Shown here: piece by piece, positions 53,241-61,863 of the stretch
Layout: the number at the start of each line of letters is the position of its first letter
Position numbering within the stretch: the stretch's first letter is position 1
NCBI RefSeq assembly: GCF_039539005.1
Contig: NZ_BAABCP010000001.1
Location: 372,001-436,000 of the forward strand
DNA from: Microbacterium soli
Lineage (GTDB): Bacteria; Actinomycetota; Actinomycetes; Actinomycetales; Microbacteriaceae
Length of the DNA: 64,000 bases
Direction: 5' to 3'
Program-made: the position numbers and the translations under genes
Notes under the pieces: model-generated
What the model saw: the letters and a program-made list of their open reading frames with translations, nothing else
Databases searched by the model: none
What the model was told of the DNA's origin: nothing

Positions 53241-54769
53241 TGCATGTCCTCGTCGTCGGAGCCGGCATCGCCGGGCTGACCGCCGCCCTGCGCGCCGACG
53301 CCCTCGGCCATGACGTCGAGGTGCTCGTCAAGGGCTCCCTCGGTGACGGCTGCACGCCGCACGCGCAGGGCGGCATCGCCGGGCAGTACGGGCCCGGCGA
53401 CTCGGCGGCGCTGCACGCGCTGGACACCATGCACGCCGGTGACGGCCACGGTGACCCGGCGGCGATCGCCGCGCTCGTCGACGGCGCCACGGCGGCACTG
53501 GAGGCGCTCGTCGACTCCGGCGTCCGCTTCGACCGGGAACCGGACGGGTCGACCGCGCGCGGACTGGAGGCCGCGCACAGTCTGCCGCGCATCGCCCACG
53601 CCGGCGGGGACGCCACCGGGCGGGTGATCTCGGATGCGCTGGTCGCGCGGCTGCGTGCGCGCGACGTGCGGATTCGCGAGCACGCGTTCGCGGCGGACCT
53701 GCTCGTCGAGGCAGACCGCGTGCACGGCATCCGTCTGCTGTCGGGGACGGAGCTGGCGGCGGATGCCGTGCTGCTGGCGACCGGCGGCGCCGGCCGGCTG
53801 TACCCGTTCACGACGAACCCGGTCGGCACGACCGGCGACGGCATCGCGATGGCGCTGCGTGCGGGAGCCGTCGTCGCCGACCTCGAGTTCGTGCAGTTCC
53901 ATCCCACCGTGCTGGCCGACGGGTCAGGGCCGTTCCTCATCTCGGAGGCCGTGCGGGGCGCCGGGGCCGTGCTGCGGGATGCGGACCGACGTCGGTTCCT
54001 GCTCGACGAGCATCCCGACGCGGAGCTGGCGCCGCGCGACGTGGTCGCCCGTGCGGTGGCCGCGCGTGCCCTCGCACAGGGCGCTCCGGTGCTGCTGGAC
54101 GCGTCCGGGCTGGGGCGCGATGCTCTCGCACACGACTTCCCCACGATCGACGCGGAGCTGCGCCGGCGCGGACTGGACTGGTCCGCCCGCCCCGTGCCGG
54201 TCTCGCCGGCGGCGCACTACCTGATGGGCGGCATCGTCACCGACGTCGACGGCCGTACCTCTCTGCCGGGGCTGTGGGCGGTGGGCGAGACGGCCCGGAC
54301 GGGCGTGCACGGCGCGAACCGGCTGGCGTCCAACTCCCTGCTCGAGGGTGCGGTCTTCGGTGCCCGCGCCGCAGCCTCCCTCGCCCTCCCCTCCCCGGCG
54401 TCCCCGTCGCCCTTTCCGCCGCCTTCGGGCCGGGAGAGTGACGGGAACGGGGTTTCCGGGGCGCGGTCCGAGAGCGCGGGCAGGACGGAGGCCGGGGAAG
54501 AGGGCACGGCACCGCCGGACGGATTCTCTCGGGCGGCGCTGCAGCGCCTGATGTGGGAGAAAGTCGGGCTGCTGCGCGATGACGACGGGCTCGCCGAGGC
54601 CGTCGAGACCCTGCACAGCTGGCATCCGCCGCTCCCGGACACCGCGGCCGCGCAGGAGGACGCGAACCTCCTCGCCGTCGCGCGAGCCGTCGCATCCGCC
54701 GCCCTGGCCCGCACCGATTCGCTCGGCGCCCACTTCCGCCTCGCCTCCACCCTGATCGGAGCCTCATGA
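53240..54769 (+). CDS. nadB: L-aspartate oxidase
   Basis: FAD enzyme of 509 residues that oxidises aspartate to iminoaspartate for NadA. The dinucleotide-binding VVGAGIAGLTAAL is at the N-terminus; HAQGGIAGQYG, FVQFHPTVLADG and HGANRLASNSLLEG are active-site motifs. Between the FAD domain and the C-terminal helical domain (about residues 380-428) is a low-complexity insert rich in Pro, Ser, Gly and Glu. The start overlaps the nadA stop by one base (TGATG), and the end overlaps nadC by ATGA. Confidence 0.94.
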   Translation: MHVLVVGAGIAGLTAALRADALGHDVEVLVKGSLGDGCTPHAQGGIAGQYGPGDSAALHALDTMHAGDGHGDPAAIAALVDGATAALEALVDSGVRFDREPDGSTARGLEAAHSLPRIAHAGGDATGRVISDALVARLRARDVRIREHAFAADLLVEADRVHGIRLLSGTELAADAVLLATGGAGRLYPFTTNPVGTTGDGIAMALRAGAVVADLEFVQFHPTVLADGSGPFLISEAVRGAGAVLRDADRRRFLLDEHPDAELAPRDVVARAVAARALAQGAPVLLDASGLGRDALAHDFPTIDAELRRRGLDWSARPVPVSPAAHYLMGGIVTDVDGRTSLPGLWAVGETARTGVHGANRLASNSLLEGAVFGARAAASLALPSPASPSPFPPPSGRESDGNGVSGARSESAGRTEAGEEGTAPPDGFSRAALQRLMWEKVGLLRDDDGLAEAVETLHSWHPPLPDTAAAQEDANLLAVARAVASAALARTDSLGAHFRLASTLIGAS

Positions 54770-55617
54770 TCACCCCCGCCACCCTGGAACGCACCGTCCG
54801 CGCGGCGTTGGAGGAGGACGCCCCGTGGGGTGACATCACGAGCATCGCCCTGCTTCCCGCCGATGCGCATGCCACCGCCGACCTCGTCGCCCGCGAAGCC
54901 GGGGTGCTCAGCGGCGGCGAGGTGTTCGCCGCCGCGTTCACCCTCACCGATCCGGGCGTGCACGTCGACCTGCACGCCGCCGACGGAGACCGGTTCGACG
55001 CCGGTGACGCGCTGGCCTCCGTCTCCGGCCCCGCCCGCAGCATCCTGACCGCCGAGCGCGTCGCGCTGAACTTCACGCAGCGGATGAGCGGGATCGCCAC
55101 GCTCACCGCCGCCTACGCGGATGCCGTGACCGGCACGGGCGCGCGCATCGCCGACACCCGCAAGACCACCCCGGGGCTGCGCGAGTTCGAGCGCCACGCC
55201 GTCGTCTGCGGCGGCGGCAGCAACCACCGCCGCTCGCTGTCGGATGCCGTCATGGCCAAGGACAATCACCTCGAGGTGCTCCGTCAGGGCGGCCGCGACC
55301 TGGCATCCGCTCTGCGCGAGGCGCTCGCGCGCCTGCCGCACACCACGCACGTCGTCGTCGAGGTCGATCGGCTGGATCAGATCCCCGCGGTCCTCGACGG
55401 CGGGGCCGACACGGTGCTGCTCGACAACTTCTCCCTCGACGACCTGCGCACGGCCGTCGGCCTGCTCGCCGGTCGGGCCACGGCAGAGGCCTCCGGAGGT
55501 GTGAGCCTGGAGACCGTGCGGGGGATCGCCGAGACCGGGGTGCAGGTGATCTCGGTCGGCGCGCTCACGCACTCCGCCCGCGCCCTCGACCTCGGCCTCG
55601 ACGTGCGAGTCGCGTGA
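54766..55617 (+). CDS. nadC: Nicotinate-nucleotide diphosphorylase (quinolinate phosphoribosyltransferase)
   Basis: Enzyme of 283 residues that converts quinolinate and PRPP to nicotinate mononucleotide, CO2 and PPi. Visible motifs are EDAPWGDITS, RIADTRKTTPGLR, GGGSNHR and MAKDNHL, all at the phosphoribosyl and quinolinate site. It overlaps nadB by four bases and the desulfurase gene by one. Confidence 0.95.
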   Translation: MITPATLERTVRAALEEDAPWGDITSIALLPADAHATADLVAREAGVLSGGEVFAAAFTLTDPGVHVDLHAADGDRFDAGDALASVSGPARSILTAERVALNFTQRMSGIATLTAAYADAVTGTGARIADTRKTTPGLREFERHAVVCGGGSNHRRSLSDAVMAKDNHLEVLRQGGRDLASALREALARLPHTTHVVVEVDRLDQIPAVLDGGADTVLLDNFSLDDLRTAVGLLAGRATAEASGGVSLETVRGIAETGVQVISVGALTHSARALDLGLDVRVA

Positions 55618-56774
55618 TGCTGTACCTCGATCACGCCGCGACGTCACCCGTGCGCGGCGAGGTGCTCGAGGCCATGCATCCGTACCTGACCGAGGCGTTC
55701 GGGAACCCGTCCAGCCACCACACCGCCGGCGAGACCGCCGCCCGAGCACTGGAGGACGCCCGGGCGCGCGTCGCCCGGGCATTGGGGATGCGCACGGGGG
55801 ACGTCATCTTCACCTCCGGCGGCACGGAGGCCAACAACCTCGCCGTCAAGGGCATAGTGCTCGGCGCCCGGCAGTCCGGCGCACCGGCCCGCCACCTGGT
55901 CACGACAGCCATCGAGCACGAGTCCGTACTGGACTCCGCCGACCATCTGAACCGCCTGCACGACGTGGAATCCACGCTCGTGCCCGTCGACGAGCAGGGG
56001 GTCCTGCATCCGGAGAGGCTGTCGGCGGCGCTGCGCGAGGACACGGCGCTGGTCAGTTTCGCGCACGCCAACAACGAGATCGGCACCGTGCAGGATGTCG
56101 CGGCGCTGGCCGCCGTCGCGCGCGAGCGCGCTGTTCCCGTGCACGTGGATGCCGTGCAGTCGGCCGGCTGGCTGGATCTGCGACAGCTGGGGGCGGATGC
56201 CGGTGTCGCCGCCATCTCGGTGGCCGGGCACAAGCTCGGCGCGCCGAAGGGCACGGGCGCGCTGGCCGTGCGCTCACGCGTCCCGATCGAGCCCCTGCTG
56301 CATGGCGGAGGGCAGGAGCGCGGCCGACGCAGCGGTACGGAGAACGTCGCGGGGGCGGTCGCCCTGGCCACCGCTCTGGAGCTGGCGGAAGCGGAGCGCG
56401 CGCGCACGGTCACGGCGGTGGCCGCGAACACGCAGGAGTTCATCGCGGGGGTGCTGGCGGCCGTGCCGCAGGCCCGGCTCAGCGGGCATCCCACTCGCCG
56501 CCTTCCCGGGACGGCCGCGTTCACGTTCGCGGGCACCAGCGGTGAGGCCGTGCTGCTGGAGCTCGAGCGGCGCGGAGTGATCACCTCCAGCGGGTCGGCC
56601 TGTGCGGCGGGCAGTGACGAGCCCTCCCATGTGCTGGTGGCATGCGGCGTGGCGCCGGAGGTCGCTCAGACCGCGGTGCGCTTCACCTTCGACCGTGCAC
56701 CGCTGCCCGAGGGCATCGCCGGCCGCTTGGCGGCGCTGGTCGCGGAGGCCGTGGCCGGCGTCCTCGGCGGCTGA
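55617..56774 (+). CDS. Cysteine desulfurase (NifS/IscS-like) of the NAD operon
   Basis: PLP-dependent desulfurase of 385 residues delivering sulfur for iron-sulfur clusters. The PLP lysine is in AISVAGHKLGAPKG and the catalytic Cys in TSSGSACAAGSDEPSHV, placed as in class I (NifS/IscS) enzymes. It is the fourth gene of the nad unit, starting at TGATG on the nadC stop (a GTG at 55614 is also possible). Its place suggests it builds or repairs the oxygen-labile NadA cluster, as seen for NadA-linked desulfurases elsewhere. Confidence 0.9.
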   Translation: MLYLDHAATSPVRGEVLEAMHPYLTEAFGNPSSHHTAGETAARALEDARARVARALGMRTGDVIFTSGGTEANNLAVKGIVLGARQSGAPARHLVTTAIEHESVLDSADHLNRLHDVESTLVPVDEQGVLHPERLSAALREDTALVSFAHANNEIGTVQDVAALAAVARERAVPVHVDAVQSAGWLDLRQLGADAGVAAISVAGHKLGAPKGTGALAVRSRVPIEPLLHGGGQERGRRSGTENVAGAVALATALELAEAERARTVTAVAANTQEFIAGVLAAVPQARLSGHPTRRLPGTAAFTFAGTSGEAVLLELERRGVITSSGSACAAGSDEPSHVLVACGVAPEVAQTAVRFTFDRAPLPEGIAGRLAALVAEAVAGVLGG

Positions 56775-56804
56775 GCACGGCGAGGCGTCACCGGTCGGAG
56801 GACT

Positions 56805-58712
56805 TCACAGCCCGACGGGCGCCTCGTCGTCCGGCACCTCGGCGTCGATGCGTGCGGCGGCGACCTGCTGGGCGGCGAGCTGCGCGTACAGGCCACCCGC
56901 GGCCAGCAGCTCGGAGTGCGTGCCGGACTCGATGATCCGCCCCGCCTCGAGCACATGGATGGCGTCGGCCCCCATCACCGTCGAGAGCCGGTGCGCGATC
57001 GAGATGACCGTGCGGCCCTTCGCCGCCTCGTCCAGCGCCTCCTGCACGACGCGCTCCGAGACCGTGTCCAGGGCGCTGGTCGCCTCGTCCAGCAGCAGCA
57101 CGGGCGGATCCTTCAGCAGCACGCGAGCGATGGCGATGCGCTGCTTCTCCCCTCCGGAGAGCCGGTAGCCGCGCTCCCCCACGATCGTGTCGTAGCCCTG
57201 CTCGAAGCCCTCGATGACATGGTGGATGTTCGCCGCCCGGCAGGCGGCCTCGAGCTCGGCATCCGTCGCATCCGGCTTGGCGTAGCGGAGGTTCTCTCGG
57301 ATCGTGGAGTGGAACAGGTACGTCTCCTGCGAGACGATGCCGATGTCGTCGATGATCGCGTCCTGCCGGAGCGTGCGCACGTCGGCGCCGGCGAAGCGCA
57401 CCGTGCCCCCGACGGCCTCGTACAGGCGCGGTGCGAGGTAGAGGATGGTCGTCTTGCCCGCCCCGGACGGCCCCACGAAGGCGACGTGGCTGCCCGGCTC
57501 GGCGACGAAGGAGACCCCGTCCAGGGTCGGGCGCGCGTCGGGCGCGGCATCCGGGTAGCGGAACACGACGTCCTGGAACTCGACACGGCCGCGGGGACCG
57601 GGAGCGGACGCCGTGTCGATCGCGTCCGGCGCATCGCTGATCTGCGGCACGAGGTCGAGGTACTCGAAGATGCGGGCGAACAGCGCCTTGGAGGTCTGCA
57701 GGTCCAGCGCGACGCGCATGAGACCCATCAGCGGCATGAGCAGCCGCGCCTGCACGGTCGTGAACGCGACGATCGCGCCGGCGGTGATCTCGGGGGCGCC
57801 ACCGCTGATGAACAGGCCTGCGACGAGGTAGATGACAGCGGGGACGCTCGACATCAGCACCTGCACGACGGCGAAGAAGCCCTGACCGCTCATCGCGCGG
57901 CGCACCTGCAGCCGCACCTGATTGCGGTTCTCGTCCTGGTATCGCCGGGATTCGGTGCTCTGCCTGTTGAAGGACTTCGACAGCAGGATGCCGGAGACGC
58001 TCAGCGTCTCCTGCGTGATGCTCGTCAGCTCCGACAGCGACTCCTGCGTCTCACCGGCGATGCGCGCGCGCACCTGGCCGACACGGCGCTGGATGAGCAC
58101 GAGGATCGGCATCATCACCACCGCGATGAGGGTCAGGCGCACGTCGATGAGCAGCATCGCCACCAGTGAGGCGATGACGGTGACCGTGTTGCCCAGGATG
58201 CTGGTGACCGTGTTGGTGAGGACGCCCGACACTCCGCCGACGTCGTTCTGCAGTCTGGACTGTATGACACCGGTCTTGGTGCGGGTGAAGAAGCCCAGCT
58301 CCATGGCCTGCAGGTGCTCGAACAGCTTCACGCGCAGATCGCCGGTGACCTCGTTGCCGACCGTCGACGTCAACCAGGTCTGCAGCACGTTCAGCCCCGC
58401 CGACACGAGGAAGAGTCCTATGGTCACGGCGACCAGCAGGGTCAGCAGTCCCAGCCGCGGTCCGCCGCCCGCGAGCGGGAACAGCGCATCGTCGAAGATC
58501 CGCTGCACGAGCAGCGGAGGAATGACCGCGATCCCCGCGCCGACCACCACCAGCAGCGCCGTCAGCGCGAGCCTGCCGCCGTACGGGGTGAACAGTTCGA
58601 CCACACGGCGTCCGAGCCCGCTGACGACCGGTGCCTGGGCGTTGAGCGCGCGCTGCGCGGCTTCGTCCACACTCCGGAACCCGCCGCCGCGTCCGCCTCT
58701 GCCCATGCTCAT
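56805..58712 (-). CDS. ABC exporter half-transporter (permease-ATPase fusion)
   Basis: Multidrug or lipid exporter of the ABCB type, 635 residues: six-helix transmembrane domain (about 35-345) followed by an ATPase domain with Walker A GPSGAGKTTI, signature LSGGEKQRIAIA, Walker B PVLLLDEATSALD and the switch His in SIAHRLS. It would work as a homodimer, as no partner is adjacent. The leading residues GRGGRGGGF are Gly/Arg-rich. ATG 58712 follows TACCCT by six bases (leaderless). Convergent with the desulfurase gene. Confidence 0.93.
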   Translation of the reverse strand: MSMGRGGRGGGFRSVDEAAQRALNAQAPVVSGLGRRVVELFTPYGGRLALTALLVVVGAGIAVIPPLLVQRIFDDALFPLAGGGPRLGLLTLLVAVTIGLFLVSAGLNVLQTWLTSTVGNEVTGDLRVKLFEHLQAMELGFFTRTKTGVIQSRLQNDVGGVSGVLTNTVTSILGNTVTVIASLVAMLLIDVRLTLIAVVMMPILVLIQRRVGQVRARIAGETQESLSELTSITQETLSVSGILLSKSFNRQSTESRRYQDENRNQVRLQVRRAMSGQGFFAVVQVLMSSVPAVIYLVAGLFISGGAPEITAGAIVAFTTVQARLLMPLMGLMRVALDLQTSKALFARIFEYLDLVPQISDAPDAIDTASAPGPRGRVEFQDVVFRYPDAAPDARPTLDGVSFVAEPGSHVAFVGPSGAGKTTILYLAPRLYEAVGGTVRFAGADVRTLRQDAIIDDIGIVSQETYLFHSTIRENLRYAKPDATDAELEAACRAANIHHVIEGFEQGYDTIVGERGYRLSGGEKQRIAIARVLLKDPPVLLLDEATSALDTVSERVVQEALDEAAKGRTVISIAHRLSTVMGADAIHVLEAGRIIESGTHSELLAAGGLYAQLAAQQVAAARIDAEVPDDEAPVGL

Positions 58713-58718
58713 CCCCTC

Positions 58719-58724
58719 AGGGTA
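58719..58724 (-). promoter_or_regulatory. -10 element TACCCT, leaderless start of ABC exporter gene
   Basis: TACCCT, six bases (GAGGGG), ATG at 58712. Confidence 0.55.
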
Positions 58725-58851
58725 GTGTGCTCGACGGCCCGGGGAATGAAACGCCACCGGGACGGGTTGTTCTGCGTGGCCGGCCCGTCGCATCCGCCGG
58801 GATGCCGCACCGGGCGTCCGCCCCATCCGCACCCCACAGCCGAGGAGTCCC

Positions 58852-60321
58852 ATGCCCGCCGCCGACACAGGCACCGCCCCCGTGACCCGCGCGCCCGCAG
58901 CCCCCCTGATCCCCGCCAAGGACATGGCGGTCATCTGGGTGCTGCTGGTCGCGGCGTTCGTCGCGATCCTGAACGAGACGACGATGGGGATGTCGATTCC
59001 GCATCTGATCTCCGATCTCCAGATCACGCCGATCGCCGCGCAGTGGGTCACGAGCGCGTTCATGCTGACCATGGCCGTGGTCATCCCGATCACCGGCTTC
59101 CTGCTGCGCCGTTTCACGACCCGTCAGATGTTCCTCGGAGCGATCTCGCTGTTCTCCACCGGCACGCTGCTCGCCGCGCTGGCCACCGGGTTCCCCATGC
59201 TCATCGGCGCTCGGATCGTGCAGGCCTCCGGCACCGCCGTGATGATGCCGCTGCTGATGACGACCATCATGAGCCTCGTACCGGCCTCCTCGCGGGGACG
59301 CATCATGGGGCGCACGAGCGTCGTCATATCGCTGGCCCCGACGATCGGGCCGACGATGTCCGGCTTCCTGCTGGATCACTTCGGATGGCGGGCGATCTTC
59401 GTCGTCGTCCTGCCGATCGCACTCGTGGCGATGTTCATCGGGTGGCGGTGGCTGACCGACGTCGGTGAGGCGACGCGCGCGCCCATCGACGCCCTCTCGA
59501 TCGTGCTGTCGGCCTTCGGATTCGGCGGGCTCGTGTACGGTCTGAGCCAGATCGGCGGACTCGGGCAGGGGGGAAGTGCGGTGCCCATGGCCGTCGCACT
59601 CGCGGTCGGCATCATCGGCCTGGGTCTGTTCCTGTGGCGGCAGCTGGTGCTGCAGAGGGCGGATGACGCGCTGCTCGACCTGCGCGTGTTCGCCTCGCGG
59701 AACTTCTCGCTGTCGATGACGCAGATGTTCCTGCTGTCCCTGGCGTTCTTCGGCAGCATCACCATCCTTCCGCTGTACCTGCAGAACGCCCTGGAACTGA
59801 GCGCGCTCGATGCCGGGCTCGTCATACTCCCCGGAGCGCTGGCGATGGGGCTGCTCGGGCCGCTCATCGGCCGCATCTACGACGAGCACGGCACACGCAT
59901 CCTGCTCGTGCCGGGATCGTTCCTCGCGTCGGCCGTGCTGTGGCTGTACACGACGTTGACCGTCGAGACCTCGATCTGGCTGGTACTGACGGCGCAGACG
60001 CTGCTGTCGGTGGGTCTGGCGCTCTCGCTCACGCCGCTGTTCACGGCGTCGCTGGCGTCACTGCGACCGAAGTTCTACGCATACGGCAGTGCGGTCGTCG
60101 GGACCGTGCAGCAGGTGGCAGGGGCCGCCGGCATCGCCGTGATGATGGCGGTCTTCTCCGCGGTGGTCAACGCCGCAGGAGGCACCGAGGTTCCCGCGGC
60201 CGTGGCCGCCGGCACCCGGGTGTCGGTGCTCATCGGCGCGATCATCGCCACCATCACCATCGTCGGCGCGTTCCTCATCCGCAAGCCCGAGGACGACCTC
60301 GACCATCCGGATGCGCACTGA
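58852..60321 (+). CDS. DHA2-type MFS multidrug exporter
   Basis: MFS exporter of 489 residues with about 14 hydrophobic segments, of the EmrB/QacA-LmrB kind. Visible features are ILNETTMGMSIPHL in helix 1, the motif A region GFLLRRFTTRQMF and motif C APTIGPTMSGFLLD. It likely exports toxic amphiphiles; the substrate is unknown. The ATG follows GAGGAG. It is divergent from the ABC exporter across 139 bp and lies 48 bp upstream of the DAHP synthase leader peptide. Confidence 0.9.
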   Translation: MPAADTGTAPVTRAPAAPLIPAKDMAVIWVLLVAAFVAILNETTMGMSIPHLISDLQITPIAAQWVTSAFMLTMAVVIPITGFLLRRFTTRQMFLGAISLFSTGTLLAALATGFPMLIGARIVQASGTAVMMPLLMTTIMSLVPASSRGRIMGRTSVVISLAPTIGPTMSGFLLDHFGWRAIFVVVLPIALVAMFIGWRWLTDVGEATRAPIDALSIVLSAFGFGGLVYGLSQIGGLGQGGSAVPMAVALAVGIIGLGLFLWRQLVLQRADDALLDLRVFASRNFSLSMTQMFLLSLAFFGSITILPLYLQNALELSALDAGLVILPGALAMGLLGPLIGRIYDEHGTRILLVPGSFLASAVLWLYTTLTVETSIWLVLTAQTLLSVGLALSLTPLFTASLASLRPKFYAYGSAVVGTVQQVAGAAGIAVMMAVFSAVVNAAGGTEVPAAVAAGTRVSVLIGAIIATITIVGAFLIRKPEDDLDHPDAH

Positions 60322-60356
60322 TGTCCCAGCAGGGGCGGCACCGGCTCCGCGTGCGG

Positions 60357-60362
60357 TAGGGT
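60357..60362 (+). promoter_or_regulatory. -10 element TAGGGT, leaderless start of aroG leader peptide
   Basis: TAGGGT, seven bases (TCTGGGT), ATG at 60370, so translation of the leader peptide can begin at the transcript's first base. Confidence 0.55.
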
Positions 60363-60369
60363 TCTGGGT

Positions 60370-60426
60370 ATGACTCATCGGTTCGCGTATTTTCGGCCGG
60401 CTCTGGAGGGGCCGGCGCGAGTGTAG
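60370..60426 (+). CDS. 18-residue Phe/Tyr leader peptide of DAHP synthase attenuator
   Basis: Encodes MTHRFAYFRPALEGPARV. The cluster Phe-Ala-Tyr-Phe at residues 5-8 would make ribosomes stall when aminoacyl-tRNA for Phe or Tyr is scarce, the two end products that control DAHP synthase. It is followed by mutually exclusive hairpins and then the DAHP synthase gene. The peptide is a sensor, not a product. Confidence 0.75.
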   Translation: MTHRFAYFRPALEGPARV

Positions 60427-60498
60427 CGCGCACCGACGTCTTCAGAGCCGACAGGGCAGAGCATCCGCTCTGCCCTTCGCCGTTCCGGCGGGCTCTGC
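60396..60498 (+). promoter_or_regulatory. Attenuator with alternative hairpins upstream of aroG
   Basis: GCCGGC pairs with GCCGGC (60396-60401 with 60411-60416). GGCTCTG (60399-60405) can instead pair with CAGAGCC (60443-60449). The terminator-like stem is AGGGCAGAGC with GCTCTGCCCT (60453-60462 with 60467-60476, loop ATCC). A second GCTCTGC at 60492-60498 can compete for GCAGAGC. Ribosome position on the leader peptide would choose between them. Confidence 0.65.
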
Positions 60499-60528
60499 AC
60501 GGGGTCCGCCTCCGACAGGACAGGACCC

Positions 60529-61617
60529 ATGAGCACCATCACGATCCCCGACCGTACGACCGATCTGCACATCCGCGGCTTCGCCACGCTCCCCTCCCCC
60601 GCCGAGGTGAAGGACGAGATCCCCGTCCCCGACGAGCTGTCGACCGTCGTCGCCCACGCCCGTGACGAGGTGCGGGCGGTCATGGCGGGTCGCGACGATC
60701 GGCTCCTCGTCGTCGTGGGCCCGTGTTCGATCCACGACACGGATGCCGGATCGGAGTACGCCCGCCTGCTGGCGTCCGAGGCGCAACGGCATCGCGACGA
60801 CCTGCTGATCGTCATGCGCACCTACTTCGAGAAGCCGCGCACGACCGTCGGATGGAAGGGCCTGATCAACGACCCGCATCTGGACGGCAGTCATGACATC
60901 GCGACCGGGCTGCGCCGCGCCCGGAGGTTCCTCCGCGACGTGACCGCGCTCGGACTGCCCAGCGCGACGGAGTTCCTCGAGCCGATCAGCCCGCAGTACA
61001 TCGCCGATCTCATCTCCTGGGGTGCGATCGGCGCACGCACGACCGAGAGCCAGATCCACCGGCAGCTGGCGTCGGGCCTGTCGATGCCGATCGGCTTCAA
61101 GAACGGCACCGACGGCGGCCTGAAGGTCGCCCTGGACGCCGCGGCGGCGGCGTCCGCCCCGCAGGCGTTCCTGGGGATCGGCGCGGACGGCCGCGCGAGC
61201 CTGGTGACCACGACCGGGAACCCCGACACGTCGATCATCCTGCGCGGCGGGGCGGACGGGCCGAACCACACCCCGGAGCACGTGCGTCGGGCGGCCGGGA
61301 TGCTGGCCGCCGCGGGACTGTCCGACCGGGTCGTCGTGGACGCCAGTCATGGCAACAGCGGCAAGGACCACCTCCGGCAGGCGGAGGTGGCGGCCGAGAT
61401 CGCCGCACAGGTGGGCGACGGCGAATGCTCGGTGGCCGGGGTCATGCTGGAGAGCAACCTCGTCGCGGGCGCCCAGCGGCACGACATCTCGACCGGGGCG
61501 GCAGGGCTCGTGCGCGGTCAGAGCATCACCGACGCGTGCATGGGGTGGGACGCCACCGTGCAGGCGCTGGAGGGGTTCGCGGAGGCCGCGCGGGCGCGCC
61601 GCCGGGCGACGATGTGA
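60529..61617 (+). CDS. aroG: 3-deoxy-7-phosphoheptulonate (DAHP) synthase, type I
   Basis: First enzyme of the shikimate pathway, condensing phosphoenolpyruvate and erythrose 4-phosphate; 362 residues, the class I-alpha (AroFGH) type. Visible motifs are VVVGPCSIHD, RTYFEKPRTTVGWKG, GARTTESQIHR, GFKNGTDGG and VDASHGNSGKDH, with the metal and substrate residues. The ATG has AGGA a short way upstream. The 207-bp region between the MFS exporter and this gene holds the leader peptide and attenuator. A weak stem (61617-61623 with 61640-61646) follows the stop. Confidence 0.95.
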   Translation: MSTITIPDRTTDLHIRGFATLPSPAEVKDEIPVPDELSTVVAHARDEVRAVMAGRDDRLLVVVGPCSIHDTDAGSEYARLLASEAQRHRDDLLIVMRTYFEKPRTTVGWKGLINDPHLDGSHDIATGLRRARRFLRDVTALGLPSATEFLEPISPQYIADLISWGAIGARTTESQIHRQLASGLSMPIGFKNGTDGGLKVALDAAAAASAPQAFLGIGADGRASLVTTTGNPDTSIILRGGADGPNHTPEHVRRAAGMLAAAGLSDRVVVDASHGNSGKDHLRQAEVAAEIAAQVGDGECSVAGVMLESNLVAGAQRHDISTGAAGLVRGQSITDACMGWDATVQALEGFAEAARARRRATM

Positions 61618-61646
61618 GACCTGCTCACCCGAGCGCCTTCAGGTCT
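61617..61646 (+). terminator. Weak hairpin after aroG
   Basis: AGACCTG (61617-61623) pairs with CAGGTCT (61640-61646) around a 16-base loop, starting in the stop codon and followed by TGTC, between converging genes. Confidence 0.35.
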
Positions 61647-61663
61647 TGTCCCGTCGGCCGCAG

Positions 61664-61825
61664 TCAGGACTGCGCGTGGGCCCCGGACTGCGCGGCGGCG
61701 GGCAGCACGCAGTAGCCGTCTGCGCACAGCCCGGCCTCGGCATCCGTCTGCAGCACCTGGAGGGACGGCACCGCGTTGAGCGTCGCCTCAGCACGTCGCG
61801 GCGCGTCGTTCTGCGTTTCGACCAT
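61664..61825 (-). CDS. 53-residue conserved-looking small protein with CxDGxC-type motif
   Basis: Encodes 53 residues beginning MVETQNDAPRR. The core LQVLQTDAEAGLCADGYCVLP has two Cys four residues apart (34 and 39) in a CADGYC hexapeptide. No signal peptide or membrane segment is present. ATG 61825 follows TAGCAT by six bases, the leaderless layout shared with its neighbour at 62508, so expression is well supported. I recall similar short actinobacterial proteins ending in a CxDGxC-like motif but cannot name a family. The Cys pair could bind metal or form a disulfide. Confidence 0.65.
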   Translation of the reverse strand: MVETQNDAPRRAEATLNAVPSLQVLQTDAEAGLCADGYCVLPAAAQSGAHAQS

Positions 61826-61831
61826 CCCCCG

Positions 61832-61837
61832 ATGCTA
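61832..61837 (-). promoter_or_regulatory. -10 element TAGCAT, leaderless start of the 53-residue protein
   Basis: TAGCAT, six bases (CGGGGG), ATG at 61825. Confidence 0.5.
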
Positions 61838-61863
61838 CCCCCTGACTCGCGCAGCGGCGCCGC

